Shown piece by piece: positions 1 through 5,692 of a DNA stretch of 16,824 bases. A model generated the notes under the pieces. That model was not told the DNA's origin, did no database searches, and saw nothing but the letters and a program-made list of their open reading frames with translations. The stretch spans positions 1-16,824 of the forward strand of contig JACQSW010000007.1 of assembly GCA_016211095.1 (NCBI GenBank), read 5' to 3'. The position numbers and the translations under genes are program-made. Numbering within the stretch: position 1 is the stretch's first letter; the number at the start of each line of letters is the position of its first letter. Origin of the DNA: Candidatus Woesearchaeota archaeon (GTDB taxonomy: Archaea; Nanobdellota; Nanobdellia; SCGC-AAA011-G17; GW2011-AR17).

Positions 1-804
1 CTATACATCCGCTTTTTTCAAGAAATATGCATTGAAGAGTTAAGCAATTTATCCGACTCAATTCTTTCAGACAATGAAAAAACAAAAGAGATTTTTAATG
101 TTCTGAAGGGTTATAAACGATTTGAACAAGAAGAAGAAGATTTTGTACCAATATTAAAAGGCTTATTAAAAGCCGCGCTTAAAGAGCCAAAAAATGCTCA
201 AAACGACCTAAACCAACTGGAAGGGAACAAAAACTTAGAATCAAAACTTGGAAAAGAAAAAATGGAAAAATGGATCTCTGGCCACGAAAAACAGTACGAA
301 ATTTGTGGCGAACAAATAACCTTTTATGATAGCAAAGAAATAATTGAAAGCTTAAACATGGGCGTTGTTACAGACTCATGCTTAAACATAAAAGAGGGAG
401 CAAACGGTTTCAGCGCAGTAACCAACACAGTAGACAACAACAAAAAAGCAGTATACCTAAAAGTTGATGGCAAAAAAGTTGGAAGAACATTAGCTGTGCT
501 CACAGACAAAGGAATAATGACCTTCCACATATACAATAACCGTTCTGAACTAGACATAAGCGAAGCATGGCTAGACTACTTTACAGAATATGCAAAAAAA
601 GTTAATGTGCCATTAATAATTCCAAATACGTATCTTGACAATAAATTTAGAGGATTACTAGAAAAGAGAAACGCAAAGAAGAAGGAAATAAAAGCTAAAC
701 TACACAGGGCAGTAGCACCAAGGTGGTACAGTGATCAGATATGCGCTCAAAGAGACGAGTCTGGTTATAAGCTAAGGTGCACCGCTTATGTTATTAACCC
801 GTGA
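1..804 (+). CDS. Unassigned protein, 5' end cut by window edge
   Basis: The reading frame is open from base 1 to the TGA at 802-804, so the ATG at 262 is internal and the gene starts upstream of the window. The visible 267 residues begin with a charged, mostly helical stretch rich in Glu and Lys. A compact globular part follows, containing DSCLNI, then KKAVYLKVDGKKVGRTLAVL, an aromatic/Asn segment and WLDYF. The 'DSC...G...NKKaVY...GK.vGR.L..LT..G' pattern reminds me of a C-terminal domain found in large uncharacterised bacterial and archaeal proteins, but I cannot name the family. No catalytic motif is evident and there is no membrane segment. Nine bases separate it from the next gene, so it is probably the upstream member of the same operon. 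It carries no reverse-transcriptase YxDD motif. Confidence 0.75.
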   Translation, partial: LYIRFFQEICIEELSNLSDSILSDNEKTKEIFNVLKGYKRFEQEEEDFVPILKGLLKAALKEPKNAQNDLNQLEGNKNLESKLGKEKMEKWISGHEKQYEICGEQITFYDSKEIIESLNMGVVTDSCLNIKEGANGFSAVTNTVDNNKKAVYLKVDGKKVGRTLAVLTDKGIMTFHIYNNRSELDISEAWLDYFTEYAKKVNVPLIIPNTYLDNKFRGLLEKRNAKKKEIKAKLHRAVAPRWYSDQICAQRDESGYKLRCTAYVINP

Positions 805-813
805 TAAAAAAAA

Positions 814-1665
814 ATGGAACAAACACAACAAACCCTCGAACAATTGGCAGTTGTAAAAGAACAGGAACAAATAGTTATAATTAACGAAGAAGATTCTGCC
901 TGTAACGAAGCGGTAAATTTCTTCTTAGGCTATTTTGATACGCTAAGCAAGAAAAAAAAGTTTTGGGGGAATTCTCAAATAAACCCCCATTATCAAGCAA
1001 CTTTAAGTTTTCTAAAAGATTACAAAATAAACCCTGAGCTTGTACAACAGTTTAATGAAGAGGTTAAAGCTAAACACCTTAGCTTAGATTCAAGATTCTA
1101 CCTCGGCTTATTCCTTTCAGCTTTAATCCAAACCAGCTACAATCAAGGTTTTAACAACTTCGAATTTGACAAAATCAACGCGGACCATTTCGGCGCATAC
1201 TTACAAGGAACAAAAAACAACCCGATTAAGGTTAAAGCAAAAATCATAAATGGGGAATTTGCGTTTAGACAAACAGAAAACTGCTCTTTAGAAACAGCCA
1301 CAATTAACGGGGACCACACCTTAAACGAAACAAAAAACATCGCACTAACCACCCAATTCCTGCACGGAAATGTAACTTTTGCGCACAGCCAAAACTCCAC
1401 AATAGAAATCTTAAACTACAACGGCAAATCATTCGGCTGGAACACAATAGACTGCACAATTTACTCACCAAACCAAGAAGTTTTAGACAAAATAGAAAAA
1501 CAAACTTGGCCGCACACAAAAACTAACACATACATACAAGGAAAAAAACCGCAATGGGACTTAAAAACATATTCGGACAACCAGAAAAGCCACTTGAGGA
1601 GAAGAAGCTTGAAGTCATTGCTAGTGCGGAATCTCTTAGGGATAAGCGGATTGCTGACCTTTTAG
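814..1665 (+). CDS. SYNQGF-family repeat protein, paralog 1
   Basis: First of three paralogs in the operon; function unknown. The start is fixed by an in-frame TAA at 805-807. Residues 1-27 are a divergent form of the tag seen on paralogs 2 and 3. Residues about 30-95 form a helical region. The family core LSALIQTSYNQGFNNFEF is at 101-118. Residues about 141-198 hold three tandem units of 19-20 residues (ING...F...NCSLET-like), followed by FGW and YSPN. The repeats suggest a short parallel beta-helix; that is inference. The last 37 residues (247-283) are odd: they read the start of the next gene in another frame. A single T-to-C change at 1552 would have turned an ancestral TAATG overlap into CAATG, so the native protein probably ended at residue 246. 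It is cytoplasmic by sequence, with no signal peptide. Confidence 0.8.
   Translation: MEQTQQTLEQLAVVKEQEQIVIINEEDSACNEAVNFFLGYFDTLSKKKKFWGNSQINPHYQATLSFLKDYKINPELVQQFNEEVKAKHLSLDSRFYLGLFLSALIQTSYNQGFNNFEFDKINADHFGAYLQGTKNNPIKVKAKIINGEFAFRQTENCSLETATINGDHTLNETKNIALTTQFLHGNVTFAHSQNSTIEILNYNGKSFGWNTIDCTIYSPNQEVLDKIEKQTWPHTKTNTYIQGKKPQWDLKTYSDNQKSHLRRRSLKSLLVRNLLGISGLLTF
1126..1167 (+). repeat. Paralog core repeat, copy 1
   Basis: This 42-nt stretch encodes the IQTSYNQGFNNFEF core of paralog 1. It matches 2704-2745 of paralog 2 at 39 of 42 bases, all three differences being silent or conservative. The similarity is much higher than in the rest of the two genes, so it marks strong constraint or past gene conversion. 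Confidence 0.75.
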
Positions 1666-2420
1666 CTCTAGGCAAAACTTTTTTCAGTGAAAAAATAGAC
1701 AGATATGGTGATTGTGTTGGTGTTGCTGACGCTTTAAGGCAGGCTTTGGACTACGCTGGAAAAGACGGTTTTGTTGCTTCTATGCCTGAAATGATAGCAG
1801 CAAAAGTAAAAGTGGATAAAAGTCATGAGTTTTGGCAAAAATGGTATGCCTTCTATTCTGAGGAAGATATGGGCATAGACAAAAAGGGCTTGTTCGGAAA
1901 GAAGGGAGAGGCGGTTTTGGTGGTTGTTCACGGCGGAGGAATACTAACGCCAGACAGGATTGAAAAGGCTTACGCAGAAGGTTTGGTTGATAGCAGCGCC
2001 AAATACAGAAATAAAGAGTGGGGTAATCTTCTTGAAGGCAGGTTGCCAAATGGAGAAGCAATCAATCTTTACAGTCTTGATGATTTGAAAAAAGAAACTC
2101 CAAAAATTAGTAAGTTTGGTGTTGTAATGCCTTACGAAGTTGCTCAATTAACGAAGTCAGGTTGGCATACAAAGAAGGAGTTTGTTGAGAATCCGTTAGT
2201 TATTGCTCGCAATGGTGGTTTGGAGAATTTGGAAGCTTACTTCGATAAAGCTAAGAATAGTGATTTGATGTTGGCTAATTTTCACCCATTCAAAAGTTGG
2301 AATCCAAATCAAACGCAGGGGCGCTTGCTCTTCCTCAACGACTGCGAGGGCGATCTTGGTGGCGGCTGCGGTCTCGACTACGATGGTCGTTTTGTCGGGG
2401 TAAGCGCCGGAGGCACATAA
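1554..2420 (+). CDS. DGR-type variable (target) protein with shared N-terminal tag
   Basis: A 288-residue protein. Residues 1-21 carry the operon's shared tag (MGL.NIF.QPEKP.EEKKL). The middle is globular (GDCVGVADAL, VVVHGGGIL). The C-terminal part, from about INLYSLDDL through FGVVMPYEVAQ and NPLVIARNGGLENLE to GRLLFLN...LDYDGRFVGV, resembles diversity-generating retroelement targets of DPANN and CPR genomes, which end in a C-type-lectin-like fold; this is recalled, not searched. The final GC-rich segment behaves like a DGR variable region (separate entry). The ATG at 1554 has a weak AAGGA at 1538-1542 and begins the conserved tag, which decides the start. The gene overlaps paralog 1 by 112 nt. 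Its codon use is richer in G and T than in the paralogs, suggesting a different history. Role inferred: a ligand- or partner-binding protein diversified at its C-terminus. Confidence 0.72.
   Translation: MGLKNIFGQPEKPLEEKKLEVIASAESLRDKRIADLLALGKTFFSEKIDRYGDCVGVADALRQALDYAGKDGFVASMPEMIAAKVKVDKSHEFWQKWYAFYSEEDMGIDKKGLFGKKGEAVLVVVHGGGILTPDRIEKAYAEGLVDSSAKYRNKEWGNLLEGRLPNGEAINLYSLDDLKKETPKISKFGVVMPYEVAQLTKSGWHTKKEFVENPLVIARNGGLENLEAYFDKAKNSDLMLANFHPFKSWNPNQTQGRLLFLNDCEGDLGGGCGLDYDGRFVGVSAGGT
2316..2417 (+). repeat. Putative DGR variable region (VR)
   Basis: The last 34 codons before the stop. From 2337 to 2417 GC is 51/81 (63%), against 21/60 (35%) at 2232-2291 just upstream. From 2337 to 2384 nearly every codon is NNY: AAC, GAC, TGC, GGC, GAT, GGT and TAC recur, with a few fixed Leu codons between them and one GAG. 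That is the pattern left when AAY (Asn) codons of a template repeat are mutated at their adenines. The GRFVGV-coding end (2385-2417) would be the constant 3' part that guides homing. No template repeat or reverse transcriptase is in the window, so diversification would act from elsewhere. Confidence 0.68.
2409..2413 (+). promoter_or_regulatory. Shine-Dalgarno for paralog 2, inside the VR end
   Basis: GGAGG lies 11 nt before the ATG at 2425 and within the last codons of the variable protein. The constant end of the putative variable region therefore doubles as the ribosome binding site of the next gene. Confidence 0.55.
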
Positions 2421-2424
2421 AAAA

Positions 2425-2976
2425 ATGGGCTTAAGCAATGTATTTGAACAACCAGAAAAACCTGTTGAAGAGAAGAAGTTGCAGGTAATTGTTAATGAAG
2501 AAGTTGTTTTTAATGATTGGATGGTTTACTGTGAACAATGTAACAAAACAGGTTGGTCGAAAGATTATTTCATAGAAAGTCAACAGTTCTTACAAAGCTA
2601 CAAAATAAAACCAGAAATGATTTCCAAGTTTAATGAAAAAATAAATACAAAAACATGGAAATTGGCAGAAAGATATTTTTTGGGAGTTTTCATCTCAAGC
2701 CTGATACAAACCAGCTACAATCAAGGCTTTAACAATTTCGAATTTGGAGAGGTTTATGTGGATCATTTGGGTGCTTGCTTACAAGGGCAAAAGGATGATG
2801 CCATAATAATTAAAGCAAAAACAATTAATGGTGCCTGGATATTAAGCCAGGCTAAAAATTGCTTTTTAGAAGCAGAAGCCGTAAACGGAGAATTCTCATT
2901 ACGAACACAGAAAAATTGTGTTGTAAAGATACGTAACGACAATGACCAAGGGTACCAGCTTTTGAGGAGTGAATAA
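2425..2976 (+). CDS. SYNQGF-family repeat protein, paralog 2 (short)
   Basis: A 183-residue paralog of the flanking family members; function unknown. Residues 1-22 are the shared tag (MGL.NVF.QPEKP.EEKKL). The family core is at about 91-108 (SSLIQTSYNQGFNNFEF). Two of the ~20-residue ING...NC repeat units follow (about 131-170). It ends soon after the second unit with a sequence unlike its siblings, and lacks the FGW...C..YSPN module and the C-terminal tail that paralogs 1 and 3 keep, so it looks 3'-truncated. It starts four bases after the stop of the variable protein. Its TAA overlaps the ATG of the radical SAM gene (TAATG), so the two are probably translationally coupled. Cys36 and Cys39 form a CxxC not present in the siblings. 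Confidence 0.78.
   Translation: MGLSNVFEQPEKPVEEKKLQVIVNEEVVFNDWMVYCEQCNKTGWSKDYFIESQQFLQSYKIKPEMISKFNEKINTKTWKLAERYFLGVFISSLIQTSYNQGFNNFEFGEVYVDHLGACLQGQKDDAIIIKAKTINGAWILSQAKNCFLEAEAVNGEFSLRTQKNCVVKIRNDNDQGYQLLRSE
2704..2745 (+). repeat. Paralog core repeat, copy 2
   Basis: Second copy of the 42-nt core segment at 1126-1167 (39/42 identical). A more diverged third copy lies at 4478-4519 in paralog 3. The direct orientation could allow deletion of the variable-protein gene between copies 1 and 2. Confidence 0.72.
2964..2969 (+). promoter_or_regulatory. Shine-Dalgarno of the radical SAM gene
   Basis: GAGGAG lies 12 nt before the ATG at 2976, inside the end of paralog 2. Together with the TAATG overlap it fixes the start of the radical SAM gene. 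Confidence 0.55.
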
Positions 2977-4184
2977 TGGATTTAGGTATCTTCACAACTA
3001 GTTATTGTGCAAATAATTGTGTTCTTTGTTGTGTTCAGGGTGAAGTAAAGTTCGGTTTTCATCATCTTGGAAAAAGCGAAGAAGAAGTGAAGGGGCTGGA
3101 AAATTTAATCAAAATTTCACGGGGAATCCATCTCACAGGCGGGGACCCATTAATGAACCCAACCTTTCTAAAGTTGATAACACAGCACAAATATGCTACT
3201 AAAACAATAGTTATCAATCCGCTTACATTTTTAACATCTATAATTCACAAGCCAGCGAAAAAAATAACAAATGAGGAAGCTTCTAACTTTATAAGCCAAG
3301 CCGAAAAAGATGGGCTTCCAGAACAGTTAGAAGATTTATGCAGCAATTTATCAAATTTTGAATGTATTGCTGTAAGTAGCGGCAACTTGCAAGGGCCAAA
3401 CCCAGAAATTATCGGATTAGCAAAAGAATTCTTCAACAAGACTATTCTGCCAAAAATTAAAGCTAACTTATCTGAAACAAGAAGAAGATTGGGCAAGCAT
3501 CCGTTTGTGAAGTACCAAGAAGTAAATGGGGAGTTTAAAAATGAGCAATTAGTGGATGTAGAAATTTTTCTTAGAACACCAATGGTAAGCTGCACTGGCA
3601 AATTAAGAATGTTGGTAGAGAAGAATGAATTAAAACAAACTATTTTTGAAAAAAATCCGAAAATAGAATACAAATACTTCGCTTGTGAAACAACACCAAA
3701 TTACACAATTTATTTTAAAAAAGAAGATAACCAAACAAGAATGTACATCACCTCTTGCTGCAAGGTTGGAGTAACGCCATATACTTCTTACAAGACAAGC
3801 TTAACTCTTGAAAAAATAGCGTGTATGCAACCAAAGGAAGTGTCGAGACTGTTCAAAAATGAATTAGAAAAGCGTAAAGAAACCGCCGTTTACCATTTAC
3901 TCAACAATCCTGTACAAACAGAAAAGTTTAACAACAAAAGTGTGACAATTGACTCTTTCAACTATGAAATTCCATTCAACTCTTACATAGCCGCTGCTGA
4001 ACAACTAATCAGAGAAAAAACAGGCAAAACTGTAAGCATGAAACAAGAAACTTACTCCACAAAAGGCAGCGAGGCGAAATGTTGCGCTTGCTGCTATACC
4101 ACAGGACTAATGTTACAAAGAGCGGGGATCAGCCCAGAAGAATGGCAAAGCCATCTCGAAAAAAACTTCAAGGAACTAAAATGA
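2976..4184 (+). CDS. Radical SAM enzyme, Cys-rich C-terminal region
   Basis: A 402-residue protein with the radical SAM [4Fe-4S] motif CxxxCxxC at Cys11, Cys15 and Cys18 (CANNCVLC). Strand beta-2 follows with GGDPL at 55-59, the usual GGEP-like SAM-binding motif. Such enzymes cleave S-adenosylmethionine to a 5'-deoxyadenosyl radical and modify peptides, nucleic acids or small molecules. Extra cysteines at 206, 237, 261-262, and 369, 370, 372, 373 (AKCCACC) could bind auxiliary clusters as in SPASM/twitch enzymes, but their spacing is not the standard SPASM pattern. The gene sits between two members of the tagged family and overlaps both (TAATG at its start, ATGA at its end). That makes the tagged proteins, or the variable protein, plausible substrates; this is inference. 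Substrate and product cannot be read from the sequence. Confidence 0.82.
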   Translation: MDLGIFTTSYCANNCVLCCVQGEVKFGFHHLGKSEEEVKGLENLIKISRGIHLTGGDPLMNPTFLKLITQHKYATKTIVINPLTFLTSIIHKPAKKITNEEASNFISQAEKDGLPEQLEDLCSNLSNFECIAVSSGNLQGPNPEIIGLAKEFFNKTILPKIKANLSETRRRLGKHPFVKYQEVNGEFKNEQLVDVEIFLRTPMVSCTGKLRMLVEKNELKQTIFEKNPKIEYKYFACETTPNYTIYFKKEDNQTRMYITSCCKVGVTPYTSYKTSLTLEKIACMQPKEVSRLFKNELEKRKETAVYHLLNNPVQTEKFNNKSVTIDSFNYEIPFNSYIAAAEQLIREKTGKTVSMKQETYSTKGSEAKCCACCYTTGLMLQRAGISPEEWQSHLEKNFKELK

Positions 4185-4864
4185 GATTAAACAACGTATT
4201 CGAACAACCAGAAAAGCCTGAAGAAGAAAAGAAACTTGAAGTTGTTAGCACTAGTGAAAGCAGGCTTGATGATTTGATTTTTAAACTTGTTGAATATTTT
4301 GAGCAAAACAGCCCAACAAAAAGAATTTGTTGGAGCGAAACGTTTGAAGACTACAAACAATACTTGCAAAGTTACACAATAACCTCCGAGATGGTCAGCA
4401 AGATTAATTTGGTTTTGCCAAAAACAAAAAACACAACCCATTATTTAATTCATAAGGGCAGTTTTCTTTCCGCATTAATACAAACAAGCTACAATCAAGG
4501 AAATAACGGTTTTGAGTTTGAAAAAGTTAACGCCCATTTTTTTGGCGCTTATCTGAAAGGAAGCGAAAATAATCCTATAAAGATTAAGGCAAAAGCAATC
4601 AATGGTTGGGGGAATTTAAGGAAGGCTAATTATTGCTCTTTAGAAGCAGAAACAATCAATGGAAACTCTGCATTTGAGGGTGCAAAAGGTTGTGTTGCAG
4701 AAATAGCAAACTACAAAGGGCGATATTTTGGTTGGATGAGTGGATGCAAGGTTTATTCACCCAATCTAGAAACTTGCCAAATATTAAGCAAGCAAGCTAA
4801 CGGCAAGGATAATCATTTCATTTTAGGCAAGATAACGGATAAAAGAGTTGGGGCTAAAAAATGA
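4181..4864 (+). CDS. SYNQGF-family repeat protein, paralog 3
   Basis: A 227-residue family member, the most complete copy. The start is the ATG at 4181, which overlaps the radical SAM stop (ATGA) and is preceded by AAGGA at 4170-4174. The frame is open upstream to 4079, but that part only re-reads the radical SAM gene in another frame. The tag is at residues 1-21 (MRL.NVF.QPEKP.EEKKL), helical region at about 28-90, core LSALIQTSYNQG at 97-108, and two ING...C repeat units at about 135-175. The FGW (183-185) and YSPN (192-195) module follows, then a basic tail ending in AKK. No signal peptide or membrane segment is seen. It overlaps the kinase-like gene by ATGA. Role unknown; a repeat scaffold or a tagged partner of the neighbouring enzymes is possible. 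Confidence 0.8.
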   Translation: MRLNNVFEQPEKPEEEKKLEVVSTSESRLDDLIFKLVEYFEQNSPTKRICWSETFEDYKQYLQSYTITSEMVSKINLVLPKTKNTTHYLIHKGSFLSALIQTSYNQGNNGFEFEKVNAHFFGAYLKGSENNPIKIKAKAINGWGNLRKANYCSLEAETINGNSAFEGAKGCVAEIANYKGRYFGWMSGCKVYSPNLETCQILSKQANGKDNHFILGKITDKRVGAKK

Positions 4865-5640
4865 TCTCAGCGGATTATGCTGCTAAAAGTTTGGATGAGC
4901 TAATAAATTGTGATACTCGTTTGAATGTCAAAGAAGTTTCTACGATAACAGGAGATCCATCTAAGATTAAGCAAGCAAGCTTGATACTTTACCAATGCGA
5001 CCCAGAAGATGTTGTTTATCTGGAAAAAGATTCGTTTAATTATCGTAGGGAAAGCGGTATTGCAAGATTCAGGGTACAATTTGCTGATGGCAAACTGTCA
5101 AGGTTTTATGTAAAAAAGTCTTGGGAAGGAGCGCGAAAAGAAGCAGTTGGCATGGAGCTAACAAACCTCTTAACAGATACACCGATAAACTATTGCCTCA
5201 TCAGCCAAGACTTGCTGCTAATTGAGCATATAAACGGCACATCTTTGAAAGATTTGCGCGAAGAACAAATTATTGATGTCGCTTATGGTGTGGGGGTGGC
5301 GGAAGAATACGCACGATTCTTAGGCCTAGCAGACAGGAGCCCAAACAACTTAATACTAAAAAATGACAACAAAGTTGTGAACATAGACTTTGGGCATTTA
5401 TTCAATATGGCGGGAAGTTACCCCACAAGGTATTTGCACAGACGCATAAGAGACGAACTTAACCCTGATTTAATTTTAAAGGGGAGAAAGCATGGCAAAA
5501 AGGTTCTGCAAGCAAATCTCATCAAAAATTTTCCAAAAATAAAAGCCTTGTACCACCAGCTTAAAAGGGTTGTTGGCGTAAACCCTTTTCCCACCTTCAA
5601 AAATTATTGCGAAGCAGAAAACTGGCCATACAAAATGTAA
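4861..5640 (+). CDS. PI3/4-kinase-like small kinase-fold protein
   Basis: A 259-residue protein with protein-kinase-superfamily landmarks in the right order. A basic pair stands in a beta strand (YVKK, 83-86), followed by a likely alpha-C glutamate (KEAVGMEL, E94) and a hinge-like LLLIEHI (118-124). The catalytic loop is LADRSPNNLIL (156-166, Asp158 and Asn162/163), and NIDFGHLF (174-181) is the metal-binding DFG. IDFGH together with DRxxxN is the signature of the PI3/4-kinase and actin-fragmin-kinase branch rather than of Ser/Thr kinases. No glycine-rich loop is obvious, which also fits that branch. It is the last gene of the operon, coupled to paralog 3 by ATGA, with a new promoter just after it. 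It may phosphorylate an operon product, but the substrate is unknown. Confidence 0.65.
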   Translation: MISADYAAKSLDELINCDTRLNVKEVSTITGDPSKIKQASLILYQCDPEDVVYLEKDSFNYRRESGIARFRVQFADGKLSRFYVKKSWEGARKEAVGMELTNLLTDTPINYCLISQDLLLIEHINGTSLKDLREEQIIDVAYGVGVAEEYARFLGLADRSPNNLILKNDNKVVNIDFGHLFNMAGSYPTRYLHRRIRDELNPDLILKGRKHGKKVLQANLIKNFPKIKALYHQLKRVVGVNPFPTFKNYCEAENWPYKM

Positions 5641-5660
5641 CGATGCGGGATATAGAAGTA

Positions 5661-5669
5661 TTTATATAC
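5661..5669 (+). promoter_or_regulatory. TATA box of the ligase gene
   Basis: TTTATATAC is centred 28 nt before the ATG at 5693, so transcription should begin at or next to the start codon (leaderless mRNA). No Shine-Dalgarno is present. Confidence 0.65.
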
Positions 5670-5692
5670 GATTTGTTAGTTTAGTGCAATAA

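Noticed and set aside
262..264. ATG at 262 as the start of the first gene
   Set aside because: The frame is open and codes plausible protein back to base 1, so this Met is internal to a gene cut by the window edge.
2337..2417. RiPP-type core peptide at the C-terminus of the variable protein
   Set aside because: Cys and Gly residues there are tempting next to a radical SAM gene, but the codon pattern and GRFVGV ending are better explained by a DGR variable region.
4079..4180. Longer start for paralog 3
   Set aside because: The added residues are an out-of-frame reading of the radical SAM gene. The conserved tag begins at the ATG at 4181, with an ATGA overlap.
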